DNA of 64,000 bases from Gilliamella sp. Occ3-1 (GCF_001690655.1 NZ_LZHQ01000027.1:102834-166833); one strand, 5' to 3'. Positions 19,458-30,222 are shown, counted from the first letter of the stretch. A program made the numbers and translations. The notes: a model not told the origin generated them from the letters alone.

Positions 19458-19913
19458 ATGGATATACGCAAAATTAAAAAATTAATTGAATTAGTTGAAG
19501 AGTCAGGTATTTCAGAGCTTGAAATTTCTGAAGGTGAGGAATCAGTTCGTATTAGTCGTGCTGCTCCTACTACAAACTATTCGGCGCCAGTACAAAATAT
19601 TCAAATTCCTCAACCAACTCCTGTTGTTGTTGCTCCAACCGTTCAAACAGAAGTTGTAACTGATAATGTGGTAACTGATGGTACAACAATTAAATCCCCA
19701 ATGGTTGGAACTTTTTATCGTACACCGAGCCCAGAATCAAAAGCTTTTGTTGAAATTGGCCAAACAGTAAATGTTGGCGATGTGCTTTGCATCGTTGAAG
19801 CGATGAAAATGATGAACCAAATTGAATCAGAAAAAGCTGGTACAATAAAAGCCATATTGGTTGAAAATGGTCAACCAGTTGAATTTGATCAGCCACTATT
19901 CATTATTGAATAA
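19458..19913 (+). CDS. accB: Biotin carboxyl carrier protein of acetyl-CoA carboxylase
   Basis: Carries biotin between the carboxylase and transcarboxylase sites in malonyl-CoA synthesis. 151 residues: N-terminal [18 protein letters not shown] segment involved in E. coli accB autoregulation, a Pro/Val-rich linker (about 37-75), and the biotinyl domain with [10 protein letters not shown], biotinylated Lys117. It contains the [19 protein letters not shown] 'thumb' segment. First gene of accBC, 39 bases before accC. Confidence 0.97.
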   Translation: MDIRKIKKLIELVEESGISELEISEGEESVRISRAAPTTNYSAPVQNIQIPQPTPVVVAPTVQTEVVTDNVVTDGTTIKSPMVGTFYRTPSPESKAFVEIGQTVNVGDVLCIVEAMKMMNQIESEKAGTIKAILVENGQPVEFDQPLFIIE

Positions 19914-19952
19914 TCTGAATTTATTATTGACAATACGATTAAGAGATTGAAT

Positions 19953-21299
19953 ATGCTTGATAAAATTCTTATTGCGAATCGTGGAGAAATAGCTCTACGT
20001 ATCTTACGAGCATGTAAAGAACTTGGAATAAAAACTGTCGCCGTTCATTCTACGGCAGATAAAGACTTAAAACATGTATTACTTGCAGACGAAACCGTCT
20101 GTATTGGTCCAGCAGCATCAGTAAAAAGTTACCTTAACGTTCCTGCATTAATTTCAGCTGCGGAAGTAACCGGAGCAGCTGCAATTCATCCTGGTTATGG
20201 TTTCTTATCTGAAAATGCAGATTTTGCTGAACAAGTTGAGCGATCTGGTTTTATTTTTGTTGGCCCTAAACCGGATACTATTCGCCTTATGGGGGATAAA
20301 GTATCAGCAATTCACGCCATGAAAAAAGCAGGTGTTCCTTGTGTACCTGGTTCAGATGGTCCTCTAAGTAGCGATATTGAAATTAATAAACAAATTGCCA
20401 AGCAAATTGGCTATCCTGTTATCATTAAAGCTTCTGGCGGCGGTGGCGGTCGTGGTATGCGTATTGTTCGTGAAGAAAAAGATCTTGAACAATCAATTAA
20501 AATGACTAAGTTAGAAGCCAAAACTGCTTTCAACAATGATATGGTTTACATGGAAAAATTCCTTGAAAATCCGCGTCATATTGAAATCCAAGTACTTTCT
20601 GATGGTCAAGGAAATGCAGTTTATTTAGGTGAACGAGACTGCTCAATGCAAAGACGGCATCAGAAAGTTGTTGAAGAAGCTCCTGCTGTTGGTATTACAC
20701 CTAAAATGCGTAAATTCATCGGTGAGCGTTGCGTTAATGCATGTATCGAGATTGGCTACCGAGGAGCTGGCACATTCGAATTTTTATTTGAAAATGGCGA
20801 ATTTTATTTCATTGAAATGAATACCCGTATTCAAGTAGAACATCCTGTTACTGAAATGATAACCGGAGTTGATCTAATTAGGGAACAAATTTTAATTGCA
20901 GCCGGCAAACCACTTTCAATTAAACAGAGTGATATTGAAATTAAAGGTCATGCGATTGAATGTAGAATTAATGCTGAAGATCCCAAATCTTTTATGCCAT
21001 CACCAGGAAAAATCACTCGCTTCCATGCACCAGGTGGCTTCGGCATTCGTTGGGAATCGCATATTTATGCTGGTTATAGTGTCCCACCTTACTATGACTC
21101 AATGATTGGTAAATTAATTGCTTATGGTGAAACACGTGAAGTCGCTATAGCACGTATGAAAAATGCGTTAGCCGAACTGGTTATTGATGGGATCAAAACC
21201 AATATTGATCTTCATATTGATATTATGAACGATAAGGGTTTCCAAAAAGGCGGCACAAATATTCATTATTTAGAAAAGAAATTAGGTATTTATGAATAA
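19953..21299 (+). CDS. accC: Biotin carboxylase subunit of acetyl-CoA carboxylase
   Basis: ATP-grasp enzyme carboxylating biotin on AccB. 448 residues from the ATG at 19953 ([20 protein letters not shown]), chosen over an in-frame TTG two codons upstream because it matches the family start and has AAGAGA at good spacing. Glycine-rich ATP loop [12 protein letters not shown], catalytic [18 protein letters not shown] and [14 protein letters not shown] are intact. Followed by a strong terminator. The AccA/AccD subunits are elsewhere. Confidence 0.98.
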   Translation: MLDKILIANRGEIALRILRACKELGIKTVAVHSTADKDLKHVLLADETVCIGPAASVKSYLNVPALISAAEVTGAAAIHPGYGFLSENADFAEQVERSGFIFVGPKPDTIRLMGDKVSAIHAMKKAGVPCVPGSDGPLSSDIEINKQIAKQIGYPVIIKASGGGGGRGMRIVREEKDLEQSIKMTKLEAKTAFNNDMVYMEKFLENPRHIEIQVLSDGQGNAVYLGERDCSMQRRHQKVVEEAPAVGITPKMRKFIGERCVNACIEIGYRGAGTFEFLFENGEFYFIEMNTRIQVEHPVTEMITGVDLIREQILIAAGKPLSIKQSDIEIKGHAIECRINAEDPKSFMPSPGKITRFHAPGGFGIRWESHIYAGYSVPPYYDSMIGKLIAYGETREVAIARMKNALAELVIDGIKTNIDLHIDIMNDKGFQKGGTNIHYLEKKLGIYE

Positions 21300-21302
21300 C
21301 AA

Positions 21303-21330
21303 AATAATCCCTATTTATTAGGGATTATTT
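21303..21330 (+). terminator. accBC terminator
   Basis: 11-bp stem AATAATCCCTA/TAGGGATTATT with TTTAT loop, followed by TCTTTATTT. Four bases past the accC stop. Confidence 0.85.
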
Positions 21331-21367
21331 CTTTATTTAAGTACCAATAAGGTATAGGTAGAAACAA

Positions 21368-22006
21368 ATGAAAAAATGGAAACGAAGTGCTGAAGAAATT
21401 TTAACCACTGGACCTGTGGTTCCAGTTATCGTTATTGAACGAATTGAGGATGCTGTACCACTAGCTAAAGCTCTGATTGCTGGCGGGGTGAAGGTACTGG
21501 AAGTAACGTTAAGAACAGCTTGTGCGATTGAAGCAATTAAGAAAATCATCAAAGAAGTTCCTGAAGCAATTGTAGGAGCAGGAACAGTAACTAGTGTTGA
21601 ACAACTAAAACAGGTTACTGAAGCTGGTGTAGAGTTTGTTATTACACCAGGAATTACCGATGCTATTTTAGAAGCGGCAGTTGCAGGCCCTATCCCTGTT
21701 ATTCCTGGTATTGCAACTATTTCTGAATTATTAAAAGCCCAAGAATATGGTTTAACGGCATTAAAATTCTTCCCAGCTGAAATCAATGGCGGAGTTGCAG
21801 CATTAAAGGCATTTTCTGGACCTTGCGGATACATGAAGTTTTGCCCTACAGGCGGTGTGAATCCTAAAAACTACCGTGATTATTTGGCACTTAATAATGT
21901 ACTATGTGTTGGTGGAACTTGGTTTATTCCAACGGATGCCATAGCAAAAGGTGATTTTTCTAAAATCACTGAAATGGCTAAGGAAGCTGTTGCTGGTGCA
22001 CAGTAG
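21368..22006 (+). CDS. eda: KHG/KDPG aldolase
   Basis: Cleaves 2-keto-3-deoxy-6-phosphogluconate to pyruvate and glyceraldehyde-3-phosphate (Entner-Doudoroff and hexuronate catabolism) and also 4-hydroxy-2-ketoglutarate. 212 residues. Catalytic Glu45 (LEVTLRT) and Schiff-base Lys133 (ALKFFPAE) are at the E. coli positions; phosphate-binding CPTGGVN and GGTWF are present. Edd is not in the window, so the source of KDPG is not shown here; pectin or uronate degradation is a plausible source in a plant-diet gut. Confidence 0.96.
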   Translation: MKKWKRSAEEILTTGPVVPVIVIERIEDAVPLAKALIAGGVKVLEVTLRTACAIEAIKKIIKEVPEAIVGAGTVTSVEQLKQVTEAGVEFVITPGITDAILEAAVAGPIPVIPGIATISELLKAQEYGLTALKFFPAEINGGVAALKAFSGPCGYMKFCPTGGVNPKNYRDYLALNNVLCVGGTWFIPTDAIAKGDFSKITEMAKEAVAGAQ

Positions 22007-22017
22007 CTAATATTATT

Positions 22018-22039
22018 CCGCCGATACAATAATCGGCGG
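22018..22039. terminator. Hairpin between convergent eda and yadH
   Basis: 8-bp stem CCGCCGAT/ATCGGCGG with loop ACAATA, 12 bases after the eda stop. The following sequence is T-rich but not a clean U-tract; it probably serves as a weak bidirectional terminator. Confidence 0.5.
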
Positions 22040-22063
22040 TTAATTACTATTTCCTAACTTTAA

Positions 22064-22834
22064 TTAACTTCTCAATCCTAGCCCTCTATCAATCAGTCGC
22101 CATGCAATTACATAAAGTACAGTCACAAATAAAATTAGCATTGAAAAAGTGATCCATAACGGCACGTCTGACACGCCCAAAAATCCATAACGAAAACCGT
22201 TAATCATATAAACGATGGGATTAATTTTCGATACCGATTGCCAAAAAGTTGGTAACATAGTAATTGAGTAAAAAACACCACCAAGATAAGTTAATGGTGT
22301 TAACACAAATGTTGGAATAATACTTATATCATCAAACGTTTTGGCAAATACTGCATTAAGTAGACCTGCTAATGAAAATAAAATCGAGGTCAATAGCAAT
22401 GTAAAAATAACAAACAACCAAGAATGTACATCAAAGCGAACAAAAAATAGCGATACGATAGTAACCAAAATACCCGTTAAAATACCGCGCATCACACCTC
22501 CACCGACATATCCTAGAATAAGAATATTCGTTGGTACTGGTGCCACCAATATTTCTTCAATATTACGTTGAAATTTAGCACTAAAAAATGATGAACAAAC
22601 ATTGGTATAGGAATTAGTAATTACTGACATCATTATTAATCCTGGAACAATAAATTCCATATAGCTAAAACCGCCCATGTCGCCAACACGAGAACCAATT
22701 AAATTACCAAAGATAATAAAATAAAGCGACATGGTAATAACAGGTGGAATTAAGGTTTGAATCCAAATTCTTAAAAATCGGGTTACTTCTTTACGCCAAA
22801 TACTTTTTAAGGCAATCCAATATAAATTATTCAT
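22064..22834 (-). CDS. yadH: ABC-2 type exporter permease YadH
   Basis: Membrane subunit of the YadGH exporter. 256 residues from MNNLYWIALKSIWRKEV (start chosen over a 15-codon upstream extension because it matches E. coli YadH). Six hydrophobic segments; ABC-2 signature region LAGLLNAVFAKTFDDISIIPTFVLTPLTYLGG is very well conserved, cited here by its ends at residues about 155-187. It overlaps the yadG 3' end by 8 bases. Substrate unknown. Confidence 0.93.
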   Translation of the reverse strand: MNNLYWIALKSIWRKEVTRFLRIWIQTLIPPVITMSLYFIIFGNLIGSRVGDMGGFSYMEFIVPGLIMMSVITNSYTNVCSSFFSAKFQRNIEEILVAPVPTNILILGYVGGGVMRGILTGILVTIVSLFFVRFDVHSWLFVIFTLLLTSILFSLAGLLNAVFAKTFDDISIIPTFVLTPLTYLGGVFYSITMLPTFWQSVSKINPIVYMINGFRYGFLGVSDVPLWITFSMLILFVTVLYVIAWRLIDRGLGLRS

Positions 22835-23771
22835 TAATGCCACCTTTTTGTTTAGTATCACTATGCAACAGCTCAACAAATAACTCTTCTAATCGATTCG
22901 CTTTATTTCGTACGCTGATAACTTTAATATTTTGTTTATTTAATTGTTCAAATAATTGATTTAATCCATTTTGTTTATCTACTTTCACTTCCAACATCCC
23001 AGGCTCAACATCGGAATAATTATAGCCATTTAACTCAATCTGCTTAGGCGTCGCCACATAATCAATAACAATTGTTTCAGATTGGTTTTTCGCCAATAGC
23101 TCACGCATTGATGAGTTTGCTATCAATTTCCCACTCTGAATAATACCAATATTTCTACAGAGCATTTCTGCCTCTTCTAAATAATGTGTGGTTAAAATAA
23201 TTGTGATACCTTGACGATTGATTTCACGTAAAAAATCCCACATAGAACGGCGTAATTCAATATCAACGCCTGCAGTCGGCTCATCAAGAATTAATAATTT
23301 AGGTTCATGCACGAGAGCTCTGGCTATCATTAATCGCCTTTTCATTCCACCTGATAGCAGGTTAGCTCGACTATGGCGTTTATCCCACAAATCTAAAACT
23401 CGCAAATATTTTTCGGCTCGCTCTAATGCGATTTTTCGGGGCAATCCATAATAACCACCTTGATTAGTGACTATTTGTAACACTTCTTCAAATTGGTTAA
23501 AATTGAATTCTTGCGGTACAATCCCTAATTGTCTTTTAGCATTTACAATATCGGTATCTAAGTCGTAACCAAAGATTTTTACTTGCCCACAAGTTTTAGT
23601 CACTAATGAACTAATAATACCTATAGTTGTTGATTTACCAGCACCATTTGGTCCTAGCAAAGCATAAAAATCGCCAGCTTGTACAATTAAATCGATACCT
23701 TTTAATGCTTCTACACCGTTTTTATAGATTTTTTTGAGTGAGATTAACTCAAGTGCAGGAATTGATGGCAT
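22827..23771 (-). CDS. yadG: ABC exporter ATP-binding subunit YadG
   Basis: ATPase of the YadGH exporter. 314 residues: Walker A GPNGAGKST (about 40-48), Q-loop PQEFNFNQF, signature LSGGMKRRL, Walker B LLILDEPTAGVD, H-loop TTHYLEEAE. A C-terminal extension of about 80 residues ends ANRLEELFVELL as in E. coli YadG. Translationally coupled to yadH. It is not known what the pair exports. Confidence 0.95.
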   Translation of the reverse strand: MPSIPALELISLKKIYKNGVEALKGIDLIVQAGDFYALLGPNGAGKSTTIGIISSLVTKTCGQVKIFGYDLDTDIVNAKRQLGIVPQEFNFNQFEEVLQIVTNQGGYYGLPRKIALERAEKYLRVLDLWDKRHSRANLLSGGMKRRLMIARALVHEPKLLILDEPTAGVDIELRRSMWDFLREINRQGITIILTTHYLEEAEMLCRNIGIIQSGKLIANSSMRELLAKNQSETIVIDYVATPKQIELNGYNYSDVEPGMLEVKVDKQNGLNQLFEQLNKQNIKVISVRNKANRLEELFVELLHSDTKQKGGINE

Positions 23772-23991
23772 GAATATATCCTAAGTGAATCAATTGTTAT
23801 TTTAATAATATGCTATCATGTTTAATGAATCAACAATATAATCAATCATTGTAAAGAGCTTTTTAGTTTTATTTATATCAATATAAATAAATTATAATTT
23901 CTAAAATAAAACACATATTATTAATTAAATACTAATAACGTATCTTTAATTATCAATCTGCGTCTAAGTTATTGCTTAAGGAATAAGTATC

Positions 23992-24570
23992 ATGTTTAAG
24001 ATTGGATTAGTTTCAGTGTCAGATAGAGCATCAAGTGGCATTTATCAAGATGAAGGCATACCATCATTAATATCATGGTTGCAAACAGCACTGAAAACAC
24101 CATTTACAACCGAAAACCATATTATTCCAGATGAACAAGTTGTTATTGAACAAACATTATGTGAACTTGTTGATAGTCTACATTGCCATTTAATTTTAAC
24201 TACTGGTGGAACAGGTCCTGCGACTAGAGACGTAACCCCAGATGCAACATTAGCTATCGCTGATCGTGTAATGCCAGGTTATGGCGAACAGATGCGTCAG
24301 ATCAGTTTACATTTTGTACCAACTGCTATTTTATCTAGGCAAGTTGGTGTTATTCGCAAAAAATGTCTAATCATCAACCTACCTGGTAGACCAAAATCAA
24401 TTAAAGAAACACTTGAGGGTGTTAAAGATGATCAAGGTAATGTTATTGTGAGTGGCATATTTGCTAGTATCCCTTATTGTATACAACTACTAGAAGGACC
24501 TTATATTGAAACCTATGACCAAATAGTGAAATCTTATAGACCGAAGGATGCTATTAAATCAACACTTTAA
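23992..24570 (+). CDS. mog: Molybdopterin adenylyltransferase
   Basis: Adenylates molybdopterin before molybdate insertion. 192 residues, MogA/MoeA/CinA fold: GLVSVSDRASSGIYQDEGIP at the N-terminus and ILTTGGTGPATRDVTPDAT (about 64-82), then CLIINLPGRPKSIKE. Matches E. coli Mog in length (195). It stands alone, 220 bases from divergent yadG. It implies molybdoenzymes elsewhere in the genome. Confidence 0.94.
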   Translation: MFKIGLVSVSDRASSGIYQDEGIPSLISWLQTALKTPFTTENHIIPDEQVVIEQTLCELVDSLHCHLILTTGGTGPATRDVTPDATLAIADRVMPGYGEQMRQISLHFVPTAILSRQVGVIRKKCLIINLPGRPKSIKETLEGVKDDQGNVIVSGIFASIPYCIQLLEGPYIETYDQIVKSYRPKDAIKSTL

Positions 24571-24733
24571 TTTTATGCATATTTAACGCATAATTATGTA
24601 TATAATAATTGCTACTGATACATTAAAATTGGTCGTAGTTATTTTGATTTAATTATCAATTAGACTTTATTATGAGTCTTATAACGACATTTATTAGTAG
24701 TAAAGAGTAACAAATTAAAAGCCAAGGAACATT

Positions 24734-25192
24734 ATGAAACAAGCTAATCTCACAAAAACATTTAAAGAGATGCTTCGTCAAGAGAAGTTTAGTTCACAAA
24801 TAGAAATCGTACAAGCGTTACAAGAACAAGGATTTAATAACATTAATCAATCAAAAGTTTCACGTATGCTAACCAAATTTGGTGCGGTAAGAACCAGAAA
24901 TGCAAAATCCGAAATGGTCTATTGTTTACCTGCAGAAATAAGCGTACCAACAACTAGTAGCCCATTAAAAAATTTAGTGATTGATATTGATTTCAATAGT
25001 TCAATGGTGGTGATACATACTAGCCCAGGCGCAGCTCAACTCATTGCTCGATTACTAGACTCAATTGGTAAATCGGAAGGTATTTTAGGTTCAATTGCTG
25101 GTGATGATACAATCTTTAGTACACCAACTAAAGAATGTACAGTAAAAAAATTATATCAAACCATTATTGAATTGTTTGAACGAGAGCTATAG
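24734..25192 (+). CDS. argR: Arginine repressor
   Basis: Hexameric arginine-responsive repressor. 152 residues: N-terminal winged helix ([20 protein letters not shown] to [17 protein letters not shown]), C-terminal hexamerisation domain with [15 protein letters not shown] and the arginine-binding GDDTIF. Shine-Dalgarno CAAGGAAC precedes the ATG. No convincing ARG box pair was found upstream (see rejected items). The partner mdh, adjacent in E. coli, is absent here. Confidence 0.95.
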   Translation: MKQANLTKTFKEMLRQEKFSSQIEIVQALQEQGFNNINQSKVSRMLTKFGAVRTRNAKSEMVYCLPAEISVPTTSSPLKNLVIDIDFNSSMVVIHTSPGAAQLIARLLDSIGKSEGILGSIAGDDTIFSTPTKECTVKKLYQTIIELFEREL

Positions 25193-25299
25193 ATCTTTCC
25201 ATTTTTTCTATATTACAACTAAATAATTTTTAACTTTTAACCTATTGACACAATTAATAAAATCGTTAATCCTATATAGTGCTGATTTCGTAACAGAAG

Positions 25300-25478
25300 T
25301 TGCAAAACGAAGAGGTGCATTACTCAGGTAAGTCATTTTAAGGACTGGAACCACTAATAAATGATCGAGGGGACGTAATGCCGAGGTTTGATTACCCATC
25401 CAGAAGTAATTAAATCGACTGCAAGGGCTGAATCCCTTGGGTTGTCACCTTAACAGGTGGAGCGCTTCATGGTTTGTA
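25300..25478 (+). ncRNA. Lysine riboswitch (L box)
   Basis: Upstream of lysC. Conserved lysine-aptamer segments appear in order: GAAGAGGTGCA (25309-25319), a GGAACCACT loop region, GAGGGGACG, TGCCGAGGTTTGATT, GGGCTGAATCCC (about 25424-25435), GGGTTGTCACC and GGTGGAGCGCTTC closing P1. They match the E. coli lysC leader. A T6 run (25480-25485) follows P1 closely, and lysC starts 73 bases downstream, so both termination and translational control are possible. Boundaries approximate. Confidence 0.93.
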
Positions 25479-25550
25479 CTTTTTTAATTGTAAATAGAAC
25501 ATGCCCGCTCTAACTCTGTTAAAAATAAAAATTTTTAATATGAGGAATCC

Positions 25551-26915
25551 ATGGAAACATCATTTGTAATAGCTAAATTTGGTGGTACTAGTGTTGCCGA
25601 TTATCCAGCAATGGTTAATAGTGCCAATATTGTAATAGCTAACCCTAACGTAAAGGTTGTTGTATTATCAGCCTCCGCTGGCGTAACAAATTTGTTAGTT
25701 GCATTAGCAGAAGGACGTGACGCTGAAGTAAGATCTCAACATATTGCGAAAATTCAATCTATCCAATACAACATTCTAGAACAATTACCTGAAAATCCCA
25801 AACTACGTGCTGAAATAGACCAAATCATTGCCAATATAGCCTCATTGTCAGAAGCGGCAAGCTTAGCAACTTCACCCGCATTAACCGATGAGCTTGTTAG
25901 TCACGGTGAAATTATGTCTTCAAAACTGTTTGTCGAAATACTAAAAGAAAAACAGAAAAAAGCCATGTGGTTTGACGTACGAAAAGTTATGCGCACCAAT
26001 AATAACTTCGGTAAAGCAATACCTAAAATTGAAGATATTAAACAGCTTTGTTGTGCCCATTTAAAGTCACTAGACAATAGTTGTGTCATTGTAACACAAG
26101 GGTTTATTGGCAGTGAAAGTTCTGGAAAAACCACTACTTTAGGACGAGGCGGAAGTGACTATACAGCAGCTTTACTAGGTGAAGCATTGGGTGCAACTCA
26201 AATTGATATTTGGACTGATGTTGCTGGAATTTATACTAACGACCCTCGCATTACTCCAGCAGCTAAACGCATTGATGAAATATCTTTTGCGGAGGCGGCC
26301 GAAATGGCAACGTTTGGAGCAAAAGTACTACACCCAGCAACGCTAGTCCCAGCTGTACGTAGCAATATTCCTGTCTTTGTTGGTTCAAGTAAAGCACCGC
26401 AAGATGGGGGAACTATTGTTTATAGCACTAATAGTATCACATCTAAATTACCTGTCTTCAGAGCATTGGCGTTACGTCGTAAACAAACCTTACTAACACT
26501 AACCAGTTTAAATATGCTACATGCACAAGGCTTTCTTGCAAATGTGTTTACGATATTAGCCAAGTATAACATTTCGGTTGATTTAGTAACTACATCAGAA
26601 GTAAGTATTGCACTAACCATCGACACTACAGGTACAAACACCAACGGAAACAGTTTATTAACGAAAGAATTATTTGATGAATTATCAACCGTTTGTCATG
26701 TTGATATAGAAGAAGATTTAGCACTCATTGCTATTATTGGTAATAACCTAACCTCAACCAGAGGTATTGCAAAAGAAGTGTTTGGGGTATTAGACGAATT
26801 TATTATTAGGCTTTGCTGTTATGGGGCAAGTACACACAATCTTTGCTTATTAGCAAAAAGCAATGATGCCGAATCAATTATCAAAATTCTACATAAAACA
26901 ATTTTCGAACAATAA
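25551..26915 (+). CDS. lysC: Lysine-sensitive aspartokinase III
   Basis: First step of the aspartate family pathway. 454 residues: kinase motif KFGGTSVAD (about 8-16), TLGRGGSDYTAALLGEAL (about 195-212), aspartate-binding region, then two ACT domains (from about 310) for lysine feedback. No homoserine dehydrogenase is fused, as in monofunctional AKIII. Controlled by the lysine riboswitch directly upstream. Start ATG has GAGGAA at 4 bases. Confidence 0.96.
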   Translation: METSFVIAKFGGTSVADYPAMVNSANIVIANPNVKVVVLSASAGVTNLLVALAEGRDAEVRSQHIAKIQSIQYNILEQLPENPKLRAEIDQIIANIASLSEAASLATSPALTDELVSHGEIMSSKLFVEILKEKQKKAMWFDVRKVMRTNNNFGKAIPKIEDIKQLCCAHLKSLDNSCVIVTQGFIGSESSGKTTTLGRGGSDYTAALLGEALGATQIDIWTDVAGIYTNDPRITPAAKRIDEISFAEAAEMATFGAKVLHPATLVPAVRSNIPVFVGSSKAPQDGGTIVYSTNSITSKLPVFRALALRRKQTLLTLTSLNMLHAQGFLANVFTILAKYNISVDLVTTSEVSIALTIDTTGTNTNGNSLLTKELFDELSTVCHVDIEEDLALIAIIGNNLTSTRGIAKEVFGVLDEFIIRLCCYGASTHNLCLLAKSNDAESIIKILHKTIFEQ

Positions 26916-27221
26916 TATATTAAGGGAGATTAAACCTCCCTTTTAATTATGTTTAGTTATCTTCCTATATTCATCAAGTATATATTCTGAGTTAGAAACA
27001 CCACAAAATACTTTACCTTTAATTAAAATTTAATAATAAATGCATCAATAATATTTATTTACTATTCGTATTTATTATCATTATCTATTAGTACATTTTG
27101 AAATCATTTATTGACTATTAATTAATCGATTAAAGCTATTGCATTGAACACTAACATCTGTTAGATTTTTTAATTTATTTGAGTAAACTATGCATAATTT
27201 CAATAAAAAAAGGAAATTATC
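26916..27221 (+). other. lysC-yeaQ intergenic region
   Basis: This 306-base AT-rich gap holds the lysC terminator (26922-26944) and, near its right end, a TTGACT box (about 27112) and a short dyad CTAACATCTGTTAG before a T-run (27151-27171). No coding sequence is supported. Confidence 0.5.
26922..26944 (+). terminator. lysC terminator
   Basis: AAGGGAG, loop ATTAAAC, CTCCCTTTT just after the lysC stop. Confidence 0.85.
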
Positions 27222-27467
27222 ATGGGTATTATAAGTTGGGTTATTCTAGGATTAATTGCCGGCTGGATTGCTAAGTTTTTTATGCCTCTAGGAAGTGTAG
27301 GGGTGATCAAAACTATTTTATTAGGCGTAGCAGGAGCCGTGGTGGGTGGGTATATTAGCACCTTCTTTGGCTGGGGTAGTGTAACTGGATTTAATTTCCC
27401 TAGTTTGTTAATTTCAGTACTTGGGTCGATTATACTCATTTATATCTATCGCCATTTAAAACAATAA
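27222..27467 (+). CDS. GlsB/YeaQ/YmgE-family membrane protein
   Basis: 81-residue very hydrophobic protein: about three membrane segments with glycine-rich turns (MGIISWVILGLIAGWIAKFF, then LLGVAGAVVGGYISTFFGWG). This is the transglycosylase-associated/GlsB-YeaQ family, often stress-induced, biochemical role unknown. Shine-Dalgarno AAAGGAAA precedes the ATG. A monocistronic unit closed by its own terminator. Confidence 0.85.
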   Translation: MGIISWVILGLIAGWIAKFFMPLGSVGVIKTILLGVAGAVVGGYISTFFGWGSVTGFNFPSLLISVLGSIILIYIYRHLKQ

Positions 27468-27480
27468 GTTATTTTAATTT

Positions 27481-27507
27481 AAATTGGCGGGTAAACCGCC
27501 AATTTAA
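27481..27507 (+). terminator. Terminator after yeaQ-family gene
   Basis: AAATTGGCGG, loop GTAAA, CCGCCAATTT; AT-rich flanks. 13 bases past the stop. Confidence 0.75.
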
Positions 27508-27665
27508 ATAAGATTAAGGTTTGTATTTATAGTAAATCATATTTCTCATCATCAACCTTAAAAACATCTATACAAACTCAACAAATTTAATTCAGTTATA
27601 TTGGTATATGCATTTTCTCAATTTTGCTTACAAAGTTCTTAATAAGTAATTTCGTCATATCCAGA

Positions 27666-27690
27666 ATTTTGTTATATTATCTAACAAAAT
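27666..27690. promoter_or_regulatory. Palindrome over probable cysS -10
   Basis: Arms ATTTTGTTA (27666-27674) and TAACAAAAT (27682-27690) are perfect and enclose TATTATC, so a -10-like TATATT (27673-27678) sits inside the dyad. It lies 27 bases before the cysS ATG; operator or mRNA hairpin. Confidence 0.45.
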
Positions 27691-27716
27691 CCATCAATTT
27701 TACCCTGTAGATTATA

Positions 27717-29114
27717 ATGTTAAAAATATTCAATACATTAACACGCGAAAAAGAAATATTTCAACCAATTACCCCTAATAAAGTTGGACTCTATGTTTGT
27801 GGAGTGACAATTTACGATCTTTGTCATATTGGTCACGGACGTACTTTCGTTGCTTTCGATGTTGTCGCACGTTATTTACGTTTTTTAGGTTACGATTTAA
27901 CTTATGTTCGTAATATTACTGATGTTGATGACAAAATAATTAGACGTGCGTTCGAAAATGGTGAAACCTGTGATCAACTTACAGATAGAATGCTACAAGA
28001 AATGTATACCGATTTTGATGCACTAAATATTCGTCGGCCTGATATAGAGCCTCGTGCAACTCATCATATGCCACAAATTATCAAATTAGTTGAAGAGCTT
28101 CTCGAAAAAAACCATGCATATATTGCCAATAATGGTGATGTCATGTTTTCGGTAGACAGTGATCCGAATTACGGTATTTTATCTCGCCAAAATTTAGAAC
28201 AATTACAAGCTGGTGCTCGAGTTGAAGTTGTTGATGTTAAACAAAATCCAATGGATTTTGTATTATGGAAAATGTCAAAACCTAACGAACCAAGTTGGGA
28301 TTCACCATGGGGTAAAGGTCGCCCTGGTTGGCACATTGAATGTTCAGCAATGAACAGCTATCAATTAGGCAATCACTTTGATATTCACGGTGGCGGTTCA
28401 GATTTAATGTTTCCACATCATGAAAACGAAATTGCCCAATCAACTTGTGCGCATAACGGCCAATATGTAAATTACTGGATGCACTCTGGTATGGTAATGA
28501 TCAACCAAGAAAAAATGTCAAAATCACTCAATAATTTTTTCACTATTCGCGATGTATTAAAGCATTATGATGCTGAAACAGTACGTTATTTTTTACTATC
28601 TGGTCATTATCGTAGTCAGTTAAATTATAGTGAAGATAATTTAAAACAAGCAAGAATGGCACTTGAGCGACTATATACAGCCTTGCGAGATACTGATGCG
28701 AATCATCCACATACGACACCTGATAGTAATTATTATCGCCAGTTTTGTAACGCAATGGATGATGACTTTAATACACCAGAAGCTTATTCAACGCTTTTTG
28801 ATCTGGCTCGTGAAATAAACAAAGCCAAAGCCGATAATAATATGCAACTCGCTAATGAATTAGCAGCTGAGTTACGTTATTTATCAGCAGCTCTTGGATT
28901 ATTAGAGCAAGATCCTATTAAATTTTTACAAGGTGATAAGCAAGATGATGTTGATGTGGCATTAGTCGAAGCATTAATAAAACAACGTAACGAAGCAAGA
29001 GCAAACAAAAATTGGTCTCAGGCCGATGAAGCTCGTGACAAACTAAATGCAATGAATATTGTTCTTGAAGATAGTGCAAACGGCACAACATGGCGCAAAA
29101 AAGCTAAAAACTAA
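27717..29114 (+). CDS. cysS: Cysteinyl-tRNA synthetase
   Basis: Class I synthetase charging tRNA-Cys. 465 residues. HIGH motif HIGHGRT (about 37-43) after zinc ligand region [14 protein letters not shown] motif EKMSKSLNN (about 266-274); zinc ligands in WHIECSAMN and FPHHENE. The C-terminal anticodon-binding domain ends [11 protein letters not shown]. Start [11 protein letters not shown] equals the family N-terminus. No Shine-Dalgarno is obvious; the ATG follows TGTAGATTATA. Confidence 0.97.
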   Translation: MLKIFNTLTREKEIFQPITPNKVGLYVCGVTIYDLCHIGHGRTFVAFDVVARYLRFLGYDLTYVRNITDVDDKIIRRAFENGETCDQLTDRMLQEMYTDFDALNIRRPDIEPRATHHMPQIIKLVEELLEKNHAYIANNGDVMFSVDSDPNYGILSRQNLEQLQAGARVEVVDVKQNPMDFVLWKMSKPNEPSWDSPWGKGRPGWHIECSAMNSYQLGNHFDIHGGGSDLMFPHHENEIAQSTCAHNGQYVNYWMHSGMVMINQEKMSKSLNNFFTIRDVLKHYDAETVRYFLLSGHYRSQLNYSEDNLKQARMALERLYTALRDTDANHPHTTPDSNYYRQFCNAMDDDFNTPEAYSTLFDLAREINKAKADNNMQLANELAAELRYLSAALGLLEQDPIKFLQGDKQDDVDVALVEALIKQRNEARANKNWSQADEARDKLNAMNIVLEDSANGTTWRKKAKN

Positions 29115-29182
29115 CATACTTAGAATTGATATTTTGATTAATAGATAAGATACTACATTAAACAGTATCAACCTTAAAATAG

Positions 29183-29202
29183 CACCCACAAATCTGTGGG
29201 TG
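29183..29202. terminator. Bidirectional terminator between cysS and trmJ
   Basis: CACCCACA, loop AATC, TGTGGGTG, with T-rich sequence following on the plus strand and TATTTTAA on the minus. It separates two convergent genes. Confidence 0.8.
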
Positions 29203-29216
29203 TTTCTATTTTAACA

Positions 29217-29963
29217 TCAATGTAAAATTTTATTAATCGAAGTTAAAATGCCACGCAAAATATTTAGTTCCTGTTGTTCAATACGAGCACGTGTAAATAA
29301 TCGACGCAAACGCCCCATAATTTGTCCTGGATGATTGGCATTAATAAAGCCTGTCTGTAATAAAGTTTGTTCTAAATGCTGGTAAAAGCGCTCTATATCA
29401 GCATCTATAGGAAACTCAGTTTCAGCCATATTCTCATTTTCCTTTTCAGATTGCTGATCTTCAAGATTGAGCATTGACATGCGAATTTCATAACACAAAA
29501 CCTGTACCGACATAGCAAGATTTAAAGAACTATAACTAGGGTTAGCTGGAATTCCAACATGATAATGGCACTTTTGCAATTCTTCATTAGTTAAACCAAC
29601 ACGCTCACGCCCAAATACCAAAGCGACTTGAGTATGGAGATTTGAGGCTTCTTGAATAATCTTATCGCCACACTTTTTGGGAGTTAAATATGGCCACTGT
29701 AAACTACGAGAACGCGCACTAGTACCAATCACTAAAGTACAATCGGCAATGGCTTGTTCAAGTGAAAAAAAGATTTGTGCATTTTTTATAATATCACTGG
29801 CACCTGCAGCTAACGAAATCGATTGAGAATCAGGCTTGATGACCGGATTAACTAAACAAAGGTTAGTTAATCCCATGGTTTTCATTGCTCTCGCAGCAGA
29901 GCCCATATTGCCTGTATGAGATGTTTCAACCAAAACAATCTTCACATTATCTAAATAACTCAC
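29217..29963 (-). CDS. trmJ: tRNA Cm32/Um32 2'-O-methyltransferase
   Basis: SPOUT-family methyltransferase modifying position 32 of tRNAs. 248 residues: N-terminal [20 protein letters not shown] (about 6-25), [10 protein letters not shown], knot motif [17 protein letters not shown] and [15 protein letters not shown]-terminal helical domain about 165-248. Monocistronic; in E. coli trmJ adjoins suhB-iscR, not the case here. Confidence 0.94.
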   Translation of the reverse strand: MSYLDNVKIVLVETSHTGNMGSAARAMKTMGLTNLCLVNPVIKPDSQSISLAAGASDIIKNAQIFFSLEQAIADCTLVIGTSARSRSLQWPYLTPKKCGDKIIQEASNLHTQVALVFGRERVGLTNEELQKCHYHVGIPANPSYSSLNLAMSVQVLCYEIRMSMLNLEDQQSEKENENMAETEFPIDADIERFYQHLEQTLLQTGFINANHPGQIMGRLRRLFTRARIEQQELNILRGILTSINKILH

Positions 29964-30222
29964 ATTGTCCTCATTATTGAAAATTACCTATAACATAGGA
30001 TAAACTAAATAATTATTAATACAGTATATATTAAATTCATGGTAAAATCAGTGTCAGCCCCTCCACCATGTTATGCAATATTCAGTCAATGGAATTTATT
30101 TCAAAATTAAATTAATAAAAATTAGACAAAAGCAAAGATCTTATTGACGAGACTAAAATAATTTGCCAATGTAATAACAACATTAAAATTAACTTTGTTG
30201 ATAAAAAATGAGGAGGTCAATT

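Noticed and set aside
23868..23891. 11-bp palindrome TTTATTTATAT/ATATAAATAAA between yadG and mog.
   Set aside because: Pure A/T dyad in AT-rich DNA, no loop to fold on; too likely by chance.
24571..24733. Possible ARG boxes before argR (ATGCATATTTAACGCAT and following AT-rich dyad).
   Set aside because: Half-site spacing is 17 rather than 16 and only partly fits the consensus; not reported as an operator.
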